In this document: positions 32,250-41,700 of the stretch, piece after piece
Numbering within the stretch: position 1 is the stretch's first letter
Layout of the letters: each line of letters opens with the position of its first letter
Assembly (NCBI GenBank): GCA_005778355.1
Contig: SXON01000021.1
Location: 1-64,000, forward strand
From: Pseudomonadota bacterium
Lineage (GTDB): Bacteria; Myxococcota_A; UBA796; SXON01
Direction: 5' to 3'
DNA length: 64,000 bases
Program-made: the position numbers and the translations under genes
The notes under the pieces: generated by a model
Database searches by the model: none
What the model was told of the DNA's origin: nothing
What the model saw: the letters and a program-made list of their open reading frames with translations, nothing else

Positions 32250-34348
32250 GTGGAGGCCGCGTGCGACACCAGCCCGTGGAGGGGGTCGTTCGCCTCCGCC
32301 TCGCGTCGCAGGCGCTCAGCCTCGCCACGGCGGAGACTGAGCTGTCGCGACCGAGCGAGCAACGCCGCAGCTTTCTCGGCAGGGACGAGCGAGTTGAAGG
32401 CGTTGTTCTCTCCGTGTCCGCCGATGTACTCGCGGGCCGCGCGCGCGCTGAACGGCGCCAGTGTCGGGACCGCAGGCGGCGGCAGGTCTAGCGCCTCATC
32501 GAGCGCCGTCTGGAGCGCGGTGTTGCCCGCGCGCATCGCCTCGCCGCGGAGCAGGATCCAGCTGGCCGCGTCGAGCCGCGCGAGCTGCGAGGGTGCGAGC
32601 GCCCCGGCCCTGCGAGCGGCCTCGTCGGGGTGGTCGAGCAGGGCGGCGGCGACCTGCACCAGCGGCCGATCGACCTCGGCGACCGTGCTGTCCACACCGG
32701 TCGCGAGGGGGCGCCCCGCCGCGAGGAGCACCAGCGCGGCGGCGGCCTCGCCCTCGTTCGCGCGTAGGGTTTCCAGCCGGGCAGCGAGGTCCTGATTCGC
32801 CGCCGCCGGGTCGCGCGACCGGGGCGCGAGGGCCGCCCAGAGAACGAGGATCGGCGCCGCAGGCCGCTCCGCGTCCAAGCTCGCAGCGAGCAACGGCATC
32901 GCCTCGTCGACCCGTCCCGCGCCGGCGAGGGCCGACACGCGATCCACCAGGTACCCGCCCGCGTTCTCCGGGTCGGCGACGGCGGCACGCGCGAGGGCTT
33001 CCTCCGCTTCGGTCCAACGATGCTGTTGCAGCCGCAGCCAGCCAAGCACGCGCAGGAGCCCCGTGTGCGACGGAGCCCGCTCGAGGCCCGCCATGACCAG
33101 ATCCTCGGTCTCGGCTGGGTCGGCTTCCACGCGCGCGAGGAGATAGATGGCATCCGGATTATCATGGTTTGCCGCGTGTAGCTCACGGTAGCGCGCCAAA
33201 GCCTCGTCGCCACGACCGGCTTGCTGCAACGAGAACGCCAGCTCGCGCTGGATCTGGATCTCGAGCGGGTAAGCATCGGCGATCGGCAGGAGCCAGTCAG
33301 CCGCGGCCGCCGCGGTGTCGGCGCGCTGCGTGAGCCCGGCGGCCATGGCGACGGCGTCGAGATTCTCTGGGAAAAGCCCGGCCACCCGGCGGGCGATCTC
33401 GGCCGCGCGTGCCGCCTCGCCACGTTGCCACAGCTCAGCCGCGCAGGTTCGCCACCCCCCCTCAGCGAGCTGCACCACCCGGCGGCGCTCCTCGCGCGGG
33501 CGCGTCGGCGGGGGGTCCTTCCAGGCATCATCGACGTCGTGAACGCGCACTCTTTCCTCGCCGCAATGCACACGCGGCTCGACGAGGCTCCCAACCTCAC
33601 CGTACACCGCCACCATCGTATAGATCGGGGCTGCGCCGAGCGGGTTCAATGCGACCACCTCGGCGCGCTCCCGGGTGTCGAATTCGATCGCCTCGACCGG
33701 CGTGCCATCGGCGAGCGCGATCACCGCCACCCACTCGCCACGAGGCAGCTCGAAACGCGCCCGCGTCCCCGGCGGGATCGACTTCACCTGGTCGCCGATG
33801 GTCACCCTCAGCGGGGCGTCGAGTGGGTTGACCACGTCGATCTTGGCGTAGGCCCAGGCTTCCAGACCCGCCCAGGTGGCCGATGCGAGGAGTAGCGCGG
33901 CGCTGACCCAGGCGGCGCGGCGCCACGCCCAGACGAGCGCGCCCTCCGGCACCCGGCCGTAGAAGCGGTACGTGGAAGCGCCAGCGTCGGACACCAGGTA
34001 CTGGCCCAGCGGCAAGACCGGCACAAATAGGAAAACGAACCAGTGCGTGGCCACGTACGTTCCGGCCTCTTCATCGGCCTCCACTCGCCCGTAGATGGTG
34101 GTACCGATGCCGTTGACGGTGTGCATCGACGGCACGGAGCCAAGCGGCCGCAGGAAGAGCGACCGTCGTGACAGGAGCATGTCGAGGGTCGCGCACTCTT
34201 CCCCGGTTGTCACCCGGCGGGCAGCACGGAGGGCCCGGTGCACGGCATGCGGGTCGCCGGTGGCGATGGCGGCCTTCAGTCCCGGGTGCGCCCCGGCGAG
34301 CGAGATCAGCTCCGGGACACGCCCGCAGATGCCGGCCGGGTCGCGCAC
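32237..34348 (-). CDS. TPR-rich inner-membrane protein
   Basis: A 703-residue protein. The start is a cytoplasmic segment with a few helices (MRDPAGICGRVPELISLAGAHPG). Two hydrophobic stretches occur near residues ~100-185 (THWFVFLFVPVLPLGQYLV; AAWVSAALLLASATWAGLEAW). A small beta domain follows (VRVTIGDQVKSIPPGTRARFELPRGEWVAVI). Residues ~300-650 are TPR-like helical repeats (AAAADWLLPIADAYPLEIQIQRELAFSLQQAGRGDEALARYRELHAA). It probably acts as an assembly platform for the M48 protease encoded downstream, with which it overlaps by 13 bp. Function is inferred from layout only. Confidence 0.75.
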   Translation of the reverse strand: MRDPAGICGRVPELISLAGAHPGLKAAIATGDPHAVHRALRAARRVTTGEECATLDMLLSRRSLFLRPLGSVPSMHTVNGIGTTIYGRVEADEEAGTYVATHWFVFLFVPVLPLGQYLVSDAGASTYRFYGRVPEGALVWAWRRAAWVSAALLLASATWAGLEAWAYAKIDVVNPLDAPLRVTIGDQVKSIPPGTRARFELPRGEWVAVIALADGTPVEAIEFDTRERAEVVALNPLGAAPIYTMVAVYGEVGSLVEPRVHCGEERVRVHDVDDAWKDPPPTRPREERRRVVQLAEGGWRTCAAELWQRGEAARAAEIARRVAGLFPENLDAVAMAAGLTQRADTAAAAADWLLPIADAYPLEIQIQRELAFSLQQAGRGDEALARYRELHAANHDNPDAIYLLARVEADPAETEDLVMAGLERAPSHTGLLRVLGWLRLQQHRWTEAEEALARAAVADPENAGGYLVDRVSALAGAGRVDEAMPLLAASLDAERPAAPILVLWAALAPRSRDPAAANQDLAARLETLRANEGEAAAALVLLAAGRPLATGVDSTVAEVDRPLVQVAAALLDHPDEAARRAGALAPSQLARLDAASWILLRGEAMRAGNTALQTALDEALDLPPPAVPTLAPFSARAAREYIGGHGENNAFNSLVPAEKAAALLARSRQLSLRRGEAERLRREAEANDPLHGLVSHAASTWPP

Positions 34349-34354
34349 CCGCGT

Positions 34355-35035
34355 TCAGGCCCCGGGCGCCGCGAGCGCCCAGCCGATCCAGGTGTCGTCG
34401 CTGGCATTGTCGGGCACGAGAAAGCCGTCGTACCAGGCCAGCGCCACGTAGCGCCCCGGTTCCAGCTCGAATCGCACTCGGTCGCGACCCGAGGCGAGCG
34501 TCTCCCGGCTCCTTTCCGCTACCCGGGTGCCCTGCGGTTGCCACCAGCTGGTGCCGGGCGCTCGCGACAGCCTGAGCGCGCAGCCGTCGGCGTCGAGCGC
34601 GTACAGCCGCCAGTCAACAGCGTGGACATCGAAAACCTCGACCGGGCCACGCGTCTCGGGCACACCCGCGACATCCACGCAGAAGCGCTGCTCATCGGTC
34701 GTGACCGAACGCTGCACGACCACCGCCGCGAGTGGCTGGAGCGCGGGCTCCAGGTAGAGCCCAGGGGCCTCCGGCCACGGCGTGAGCGTGACCGAGAGCG
34801 GAGGCGGCGACATCGCCCCGCTGGCATCGACGCTGGACTCGCCGCCCGCGTGGGTGGGATGGGTCACCGCGAAGATGTAGGTGTCGCGCACGCAGCGGGT
34901 GAGGAAGCGGCCATCGGCGCCGCTGACCGCGCGGCAGCGGCCATCGCTCAGCTCGGCCCCGGCCACAGGCGTGCCCGCCGGCGTGGCCACCACCCCGGCA
35001 ATCTCCACGTCGCACGCGACGAGCAGGAGAATCAA
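34355..35035 (-). CDS. Lipoprotein with carboxypeptidase-regulatory-like domain
   Basis: A 226-residue protein starting at a TTG (MILLLVACDVE, Cys8), a short signal with no upstream alternative. Residues 10-75 match the CarboxypepD_reg-like fold: IAGVVATPAGTPVAGAELSDGRCRAVSGADGRFLTRC. The C-terminal half is unassigned and beta-rich (GPVEVFDVHAVDWRLYALDADGCALRLSRAPG, RVRFELEPGRYVALAWYDG). It lies 12 bp after the 73-residue gene and 6 bp before the TPR gene, so it belongs to the M48-TPR operon and may be a sensor or structural subunit there. Confidence 0.7.
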   Translation of the reverse strand: MILLLVACDVEIAGVVATPAGTPVAGAELSDGRCRAVSGADGRFLTRCVRDTYIFAVTHPTHAGGESSVDASGAMSPPPLSVTLTPWPEAPGLYLEPALQPLAAVVVQRSVTTDEQRFCVDVAGVPETRGPVEVFDVHAVDWRLYALDADGCALRLSRAPGTSWWQPQGTRVAERSRETLASGRDRVRFELEPGRYVALAWYDGFLVPDNASDDTWIGWALAAPGA

Positions 35036-35047
35036 GTCGCGACTCGC

Positions 35048-35269
35048 CTAGCCAAGTACGAGAACGTGATCGACCTTCGCCGCGGGCAGGATCAGCGTGA
35101 GCGCGGGCCCCTCGAGGCGCCTGCCGCTCTCGTCGGCGTAGGACTCGGCCGCCACGGTGAGGCCGAGGCCGTTGGTGTCCTTCACCTCGCCCTCGACCAC
35201 TGCCGCGCCGCGGGGAACATGCCCCGCGAACGTGAACAGGGGGCCTTTGAGGAACACACGGGCGCGCAT
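35048..35269 (-). CDS. Small conserved-looking 73-residue protein
   Basis: A 73-residue protein MRARVFLKGPLFTFAGHVPRG...VLVLG, with regular hydrophobic/Gly spacing (AAVVEGEVKDTNGLGLTVAAESYADESGRRLEGPALTLILPAAKVDHVLV) that suggests a small beta-barrel. The frame is open much further upstream, but that region is the antisense of the cyclophilin gene, so the ATG at 35269 is preferred. It is first in the operon leading to the carboxypeptidase-like lipoprotein, and it is divergent from the cyclophilin (39 bp between starts). Function not known. Confidence 0.65.
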   Translation of the reverse strand: MRARVFLKGPLFTFAGHVPRGAAVVEGEVKDTNGLGLTVAAESYADESGRRLEGPALTLILPAAKVDHVLVLG

Positions 35270-35308
35270 GAGGGCTCCAATTCCGGGCATGGTGTAACCC
35301 AGGCGAAC

Positions 35309-36025
35309 ATGGCGGACAGACATAGACACTTGACACGTCAAGCCTGGGCGGCAAGACTGCTCGCGGTGACAGGCCTCTTCTTCAGTCTCGCGCTCCCCGC
35401 TTTCGCCGCCCCGCTCGCGGCGGTGAGCGTCCCGAGCCGACCGTCGCTCCCGGCTCCCGAGCCGGCGACACCCGGCCCTGGCCTGCCCGTCCCCGACCTT
35501 GGACTGGCGCCAGGCGAGCGCTTCGTGGCGGTGCTGGTCACCAGCCTCGGCGAGGTGAGCTGCACGCTCGACCACGCGACGTCGCCGATGTCGGTCGCGA
35601 GCTTCGTGGCCCTCGCCCGCGGTGAGCGCGAGTGGGTCGACCCCGTCGACGGCGAGCGCACCCGTCGGCCGTTGTACGACGGCACCGTGTTTCACCGGGT
35701 CATTCCTGGATTTCTCGTACAGGGAGGCGACCCCTCGGGGACGGGTACCGGCGGCCCAGGCTTCTCGATGGTGGACGAGGCGGCGGGCTCGGTTTTCGAC
35801 CGCGCCGGCATCCTCGCCCTCGCCAACCGGGGACCGAACACCGGCGGCTCGCAGTTCTTCGTGACGCTCGGTCCCGCGCGGCACATCGACGGACGCTACA
35901 CGCCACTCGGCACCTGCACCGGCTTGGCCGTGCTCGAGCGCATCGCGCGGGTACCGCGCGGCGAGCGCAACCGTCCACTTTCACCACCCGTCCTCCGCTC
36001 GGTGCGCATCGACAAAGAGGGTTAG
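35309..36025 (+). CDS. Secreted cyclophilin-type peptidyl-prolyl isomerase
   Basis: A 238-residue protein with a signal peptide (MADRHRHLTRQAWAARLLAVTGLFFSLALPAFAA). The catalytic domain shows the cyclophilin motifs: YDGTVFHRVIPGFLVQGGDPSGTGTGGPGF, GILALANRGPNTGGSQFFVTL and IDGRYTPLGTCTG. FHR and GSQFF supply the catalytic Arg and substrate pocket. The signal has a basic n-region (HRHLTR...R), unlike the mini-lipoproteins. It is followed after 12 bp by a second, lipid-anchored cyclophilin, so the pair likely arose by duplication. Confidence 0.9.
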   Translation: MADRHRHLTRQAWAARLLAVTGLFFSLALPAFAAPLAAVSVPSRPSLPAPEPATPGPGLPVPDLGLAPGERFVAVLVTSLGEVSCTLDHATSPMSVASFVALARGEREWVDPVDGERTRRPLYDGTVFHRVIPGFLVQGGDPSGTGTGGPGFSMVDEAAGSVFDRAGILALANRGPNTGGSQFFVTLGPARHIDGRYTPLGTCTGLAVLERIARVPRGERNRPLSPPVLRSVRIDKEG

Positions 36026-36037
36026 AGGCGCGGGGCC

Positions 36038-36760
36038 ATGATCCTCGCCCTCACTCTGCTCGCATGTAAAGACCAGGCCCTCATCGACCAGAACGACAAG
36101 CTCAAGCAGCGTGTCGGCGACCTGGAGCGTGCCAATGAGCGCCTCGAGAAAGACGTTGCCGCCTTGCAGGCGCAGGTCGACCGCGCGCAGGCCGCCAAGG
36201 CCGAGGCGGCCAAGGCCGATCGCGCAGGCGCCCTGGGCTGGCAGCCGGGCCAGAAGATGGTCGCGACCTTCAAGACCTCGATGGGCGACATCCACTGCAC
36301 GCTCCGACCTGAACAGGCGCCGGAGACGGTGGCCAACTTCGTCCAGCTTGCGCGCGGCGAGCGGGAGTGGACTCACCCCGCCACCAACGAGAAGAGCACC
36401 GCGCCGCTGTACGACGGCACCGTCTTCCACCGTGTCATCCCCGACTTCATGATCCAGGGCGGCGACCCTCTCGGTCGCGGCACCGGCGGCCCGGGCTACA
36501 AGTTTGCCGACGAGGTGGGCGACTTCACCACCTTCGACCACCCGGGCATCCTGGCGATGGCCAACTCCGGGCCCGACACCAACGGCTCGCAGTTCTTCAT
36601 CACCGAGGGCACCCCCACGCACCTCAACGGCAAACACACGATCTTCGGCGACTGCGAGGATCTCAACGTCGTGAAGAAGATCGCTCGCGTCGAGGCCGAC
36701 CGTCGCGACAAGCCGGCGACAGACGTGGTGCTGCAGAAGGTCATCATCGAGACGAAGTAG
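36038..36760 (+). CDS. Cyclophilin-type peptidyl-prolyl isomerase lipoprotein
   Basis: A 240-residue paralogue of the previous gene. MILALTLLACKD (Cys10) gives a short lipoprotein signal. Residues 15-60 form a coiled coil (LIDQNDKLKQRVGDLERANERLEKDV), followed by the cyclophilin domain (LYDGTVFHRVIPDFMIQGGDPLGRGTGGPGY, AMANSGPDTNGSQFFIT, HTIFGDCEDLNVVKKIARV). It is anchored in the envelope, probably facing the periplasm, while the paralogue is soluble. It converges with the arylsulfotransferase-like gene, 4 bp apart. Confidence 0.9.
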   Translation: MILALTLLACKDQALIDQNDKLKQRVGDLERANERLEKDVAALQAQVDRAQAAKAEAAKADRAGALGWQPGQKMVATFKTSMGDIHCTLRPEQAPETVANFVQLARGEREWTHPATNEKSTAPLYDGTVFHRVIPDFMIQGGDPLGRGTGGPGYKFADEVGDFTTFDHPGILAMANSGPDTNGSQFFITEGTPTHLNGKHTIFGDCEDLNVVKKIARVEADRRDKPATDVVLQKVIIETK

Positions 36761-36764
36761 GGCG

Positions 36765-38030
36765 CTACTCGGCGTAGAGGCTCGTCCGCGCCTCGACCTT
36801 GCCCACCACGCCCACGTCCTGGCTGTCGATCTCCCATGTGACGTTGCCCGCTGCATCGACGAGGTCGATCTCGCCGTGCTCGCCGAAGGCCACGAGCGCG
36901 CCGCCGTCGTCGCGGCGGTCGACGTCGCCGAGCAGGAAGGACTGGCGGTCGTCGGCGGGGTCGAATCTCCATGCCAGCGAGGCCCTGTCCCCTTCCAACG
37001 TGAAGCAGAGACCTCGGGAACCATCGGGGCCCCCAGCGTTGTCGTATACGCACACGTCGCCATCGGCGGTGACGCTCGGCGCGTGCTGGTGCTCGAAGGT
37101 GTAGCCGTCGGGCAACGCAAAGTCCGAGAGTTCGCCGCCGAGGAACCAGACCACCTCGCCGCTGGCCCGGTCGACCTTCACCACCATGTTGTGGAAGTAC
37201 AAGGAGATCAAGTAGGCGTTGCTGGCCGCGTCGTAGAAGAGCCCGTTGGCGTGCGTCCAGTCCACCCCGAAGGAGTAGAAGGCGGAGTTCCAGCCCTCGT
37301 TCTCCACCACCTCGAGCCAGTCGAAGGCGTTCCACACCTCGCGCTCGGTGCCGTCGGCGTTGCGCTCGATGATCTTGTCGCCCACCACGTCTTCCCCGTT
37401 CACCTCGCGGCCCTCCGCGGCGATGTAGGCGAACTCGATGCCGGGAACCTCCACGAAGTCGTGGTGACCGTAGGGCGCCGGGTACTCCGTGTACTCGCTC
37501 CCTCCGAGCGGCTGGCGCCGCACCACCGCGTTCTCCACGCTGTCCTTGCTGGTGACCATGTAGATCACGCTCTCGCCGTCGCTGGCGAAGCGCGCCGTGG
37601 GCGTGAAACCCCATTCGGGGGTGGCATACCAGGTGGTGCGACCGGACTCGTCGAGGATGACGATGCTCGACTCGCCCTCGTTGCCGGTGATGAGGCTGGT
37701 GAGCACGAAGCCGGGTCCCTCGCCCGCCACCACGGGCGCGAAGACGGCGACGTTGCCGGGCGGGACACCCGTCGTGACCGACACCGGCTCGCTCGCGAGG
37801 CTGTCCGTCTCGGCGACGAGCTCGTAGTCCTGTTGCGCGGCGAGCCCCAGCAGGGTGAACCGGTGCTCCGTGGCAGGCTCGCTCCACGGGGTGACGCGCC
37901 CCTCGCCGTAGCTGACGCGCGCCGACTCGACAGCGGGGGTGGTGAAGGACACGTGCACCAGCGTGTGGAGGTCGGCGTCGACCTCGGCGGCGAGGTCGTC
38001 GATCGAGGCGCAGGCGAGGAGCAGGATCAT
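36765..38030 (-). CDS. Arylsulfotransferase-like beta-propeller lipoprotein
   Basis: A 421-residue protein starting MILLLACASID (Cys7, ATG 38030; its ATGA overlaps the stop of the next gene). An N-terminal Ig-like segment of ~100 residues is followed by a propeller resembling arylsulfate sulfotransferase (ASST): SSIVILDESGRTTWYATPEWG, HHDFVEVPG, DWTHANGLFYDAASNAYLISLYFHNMVVKVDRASGEVVWFLGG. In ASST a conserved His is the catalytic nucleophile. A His is present in these motifs, but I cannot be certain it aligns with the catalytic one. Substrates of ASST proteins are phenolic sulfates. Confidence 0.75.
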   Translation of the reverse strand: MILLLACASIDDLAAEVDADLHTLVHVSFTTPAVESARVSYGEGRVTPWSEPATEHRFTLLGLAAQQDYELVAETDSLASEPVSVTTGVPPGNVAVFAPVVAGEGPGFVLTSLITGNEGESSIVILDESGRTTWYATPEWGFTPTARFASDGESVIYMVTSKDSVENAVVRRQPLGGSEYTEYPAPYGHHDFVEVPGIEFAYIAAEGREVNGEDVVGDKIIERNADGTEREVWNAFDWLEVVENEGWNSAFYSFGVDWTHANGLFYDAASNAYLISLYFHNMVVKVDRASGEVVWFLGGELSDFALPDGYTFEHQHAPSVTADGDVCVYDNAGGPDGSRGLCFTLEGDRASLAWRFDPADDRQSFLLGDVDRRDDGGALVAFGEHGEIDLVDAAGNVTWEIDSQDVGVVGKVEARTSLYAE

Positions 38031-38713
38031 TTCGTTCCCAACAATGCCGCGAGGCTGAGCTTGCCGTCGCGCCGGATGTGGTCGAGCTCGGCGCGCACGC
38101 GGGCCGGCTCGGCCGTTTGCCAATTCGCCCAGGTGGGGAGCACCTCGCGCTCCATCCAGGCGAGGCGCACGTCGAGACGCGTGGCGTCGCCCGGGCAGGC
38201 GAGCCACGGGTCGGCCGAGTCGCGACCGAGGCGGAAGCCAAAGTGGCTGCCCAGCTGGCCGCGGAGCGCGGCGCGGTCGAGGCCCTCGAGCCGCTCGTAC
38301 AACGGCTGCACGATCTGGGACTGCTCGTGTCGCGAGAGCATCAGCGTGGCATCGCTGGCCATCGCCCGCGCCGCCCGCTCGTCGCGCCGGGCCACGAGGT
38401 TCGCCGCGGCGATCACGCCGAAGGGCTGGGCGAAGGCGCCCCCCACCTCGGCGCCAGCCAGCCGCGCGAAGAACGCCGGGGCCACGCTCTCGTAGATGGC
38501 GAGGTTGCCTCGCGCCAGCACGCGCTGTGCGAGCGGCACCCGCGACTCGAGCGCGTCGTGCACGCGACGCGACACGAAAGCGGCGAGCCCACACCAGTCG
38601 TGCTGGATGGGATCGAGCAAGTAGAACGAAGCGTACACCGCCGCGATGCGACGGGCGCGTCGATCGGGGCGACGGTAGCCGGCGATCAGTTTCTTGGCGT
38701 GCTCGGCGGGCAT
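38027..38713 (-). CDS. Unknown protein, helical, 228 residues
   Basis: The product MPAEHAKKLIAGYRRPDRRARRIAAVYASFYLLDPIQHDWCGLAAFVSRRV is rich in Arg and Ala and mostly helical. I recognise no family with confidence. The block YASFYLLDPIQHDWCGLAAFVSRRVHDAL could be a ligand-binding core, with PLYERLEGLDRAALRGQLG later. No signal peptide or TM helix, so it is probably cytoplasmic. It overlaps the next gene's start (ATGA, 38027-38030) and is 45 bp downstream of the kinase gene, so it may belong to the kinase-FAD-exonuclease operon. Confidence 0.6.
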   Translation of the reverse strand: MPAEHAKKLIAGYRRPDRRARRIAAVYASFYLLDPIQHDWCGLAAFVSRRVHDALESRVPLAQRVLARGNLAIYESVAPAFFARLAGAEVGGAFAQPFGVIAAANLVARRDERAARAMASDATLMLSRHEQSQIVQPLYERLEGLDRAALRGQLGSHFGFRLGRDSADPWLACPGDATRLDVRLAWMEREVLPTWANWQTAEPARVRAELDHIRRDGKLSLAALLGTK

Positions 38714-38758
38714 CGGGGCAGGCGGGCTATCCCCGGGGACGCTGGAACGCCCGGGGCT

Positions 38759-41700
38759 TCAGGACTCGTCCTGGCCGAGGGCGAGGGCGGCCTGGTGGGC
38801 AATGTCGTCGGCGTCGAAGGCGTGGCGGCGAGCCAGGGCCGCGTGCCGCGCCGCCGCGAACGCCGCCGTGGCCGCCGGACGTTTCCCCTCGGCGAGTTGC
38901 CACCAGCCTCGCGCGGCCTCGGCGCGGGCGTCCCACCGCGGCGACATCGCCACCAGCGCTCGCAGCCCCCGCAGATCAGGCGCCGGTCCGGCCTGCCCGG
39001 CGAGGCGGGCTTGCGCGGCGGCGATGGTGGCAGGCACGACCACCGCCGCCGTGAGATCGAGGCGGAGGTGCGCCACCTTCACGAGGCGACGGATCTCGGC
39101 CACGTCGACCAGCGCCCGCCGCCAGTCCCCGTGCTGCACCAGCCAGTCGGCGCGCACTCGGCGCGCCACGGCCTCGGCGCGGTCGGAGCGCGCGGCGGCG
39201 TCGCCAATCCACTGGCCGAGCCACTTCTCCGCCTCCTGGTCGCGGCCGGCGTGCATCGCCAGGACCGCGCGCATGGCGAGGATCCAGCCCTGGGCGCGCA
39301 CGTCGCCCACCAGCTCCACCAGTCGCGACAGCTCATCGCACAACCGCGCCATCGGCCCGGGAACGCCGAGGTGCCAGCCAGCGGCGCTCATCGTCGCCGA
39401 GGCGAGCGCCGCCTGGTAGGGGTCGCCGGCGCGGGCGAGGCGCTCGGCGGCATCGGTCGCCGCGCCGTAGGCCACGAGCGTTTCCCCGCGCCAGAGGTCG
39501 GCGATGGCACGATGGAGCAGGACGACGGCGGCGCCGACGGGGTCCTGGTGCTCGGGCACCTCGCCGGCGAGCTGGGCCTCGGCCCTTCGCGCGGCGTCGT
39601 GACGACCGAGCGCCGTCTTCCACACGACGTCCATCGCCCGCGCCCGTGGTTGCGACGGGGCCGCCTCCAGCCAACGCGCGTGCACGTGCAACATCGGCCC
39701 GTGATCCACCGCGAAGTACAGATCGTGCAGGCGCTCGTAGACCCGCGCCAGCCGGGGATCCGGCCGCGCCGCCACGGGACGATCGAGCGCCAGACCGAGC
39801 AAACGCCAGGCCCCGGCGAGCTGCGCGCGCCAACCGCAGAGCACCGGGCGTCCAAGGGCTGCGGCGGCCTGACGGAAGTGCGCGAGCGCTTCCTCGTTGC
39901 GACCGAGCCGAAACAGATACTCCCCCTCCGCCTCGGCCCGGTCAGCCTCCGACACCCCGGGCTGCGCGGCCAGCTCGTCCAGCAGTCGGCGCGCGGCGTC
40001 CATGTCACGGGCCATCACGGCGGCGTCCAGCGCGCGCAGCTGTCGCTCGGGCGTACGCGGACGGGGGTCGGCCAGGGCCAGGCGCAGCGCTTCCGCTGCA
40101 TCGGTACGAATCGCCGCGTCGAAGGCAGCGTCGATGCACGCCGCCAGGCGCGCGTGGTTGCCCGCAGCCATGGCGAAGCGCGCCACCAGCAAGGGATGAG
40201 TCGCGATGTCAAGGCGCTCGGCAGCCGTCTCAAACCAGGCGCGAGCCACCCGATCGTCGCCTTGTGGTCCCGGCTGCGGCACCACCACCTCGCCGTTGAA
40301 CCGCGCCTCGCCCATCGCCTCGGCCTCGAGCGCTGCGCCGAAGAGCGTGTCGTCATCAACCCCGGTCACGGCAGCGAGGAGTCGACCGAAGGGCAAGCCG
40401 AGCACCCGTGCCGCCACCAGCGGTTCCTGCGAGGCCGGCACCCGCGCGCTTGGCCCCACTTCCCCGGGAACCGGGAGCTCCTCCCCGAGTCCGTGAGGCG
40501 CGCCCGGCGCTGCGCTGCCCGCGACCACCACCTCGCGCGCGGCGGCCGCCGTGGCGAGGAAACGCCGGCTGGCGCCGTCGAGCCGATCGAGCCCATCGAC
40601 GACGACGAGGGCGGGGCGCGGCAGGCCAAGCAGAAACCGGTGCAGCGCCGCGATGGTCTGGTCGGAGGTGGGGGCGGCGCCGGGGCCGGGGTCGCCGAGC
40701 CAGGTGCGCGCCGCGGGGGCGAGCGCGGCGATCACCCGGCCGAGGGGGCCAAGGTGCTGGCGGAGGTGGTCGAGAGCCGGGCCCGACAAGCTGTCGCCTG
40801 CGCGGGCGGCGAGCGCGAGCGCGCCCGACATCGGCTCCGCCACCGAGCCCCAGTCGGCGCTCAGCCACAACGACCCCGCCCCGAGGCCCCGGTGCACCGA
40901 CTCGAGCACGGCGCGCGTGGTGTCGGGCTGGCCCACCACCACGACGTCCTGGCCGGCTGTCACCCGTTCCCGGGCTCGACGGGCGAGCGCGGGCGGCGGG
41001 AGGGCCATGGCCACGAAGGCGGGCATCGGGTCGCGACGACCACGACGATAGCGCGCGATGGCCACCCAGCTCCGCCGCGCGCTGTCGAGCTCTCCTCGAA
41101 GCCCCGCGCCCACGAGCGCGCTGAGCTCGGGGTCGGCGAGAGGCAGGAAGGCCGGGATCGTCATCGGCCGGGCGCCACGCAAGTCGGCGACGGCGAAGGG
41201 GCGCCGTCCGCCCACCAGCTCGTAGGCCATCACCCAGGCCGCGAAGCAGTCCGTGGCCGGCGAGGGGGCGCCCCCCGCGAAGAGGTCGGGGTGCATGTAC
41301 GGCGCCGTCCCCGGGAAGGCCCCGGCCCCACCGTAGAGAAAACGCAGCCGTGCCCGGCCGAAGTCCACGAGCCGGAGCCGGTCGCCTGCCCGGATCACGT
41401 TCTCGGGCTTGATATCGCCGTGCACCAGCCCCACGCGGTGGAGCGCGTCGATCGCGTCGAACACCTGGGCGATCCAATCGAGCATCAGCCCGGGCGCAAC
41501 CGCGGATACCCGCAACTGCTCCCGTAGATCCTGTCCATCCACGTGCTCGATGGCGAGCCACGGCGCGCCCTCGTGCATGCCGGCGTCCACCAGCCGCACC
41601 AGTCCCCGGTGCCGCGTCGGGACAGTCGCGCTGGCCTCGCGACGGAACTCCTCGGTGGAAGACCGAATGGGCGGGAAGAACTTCAGCGCCACGCGCTGTC

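Noticed and set aside
38078-41527. 1149-codon plus-strand frame
   Set aside because: Antisense to the kinase gene, His/Arg/Gly rich, with no domain. The minus-strand kinase has all motifs.
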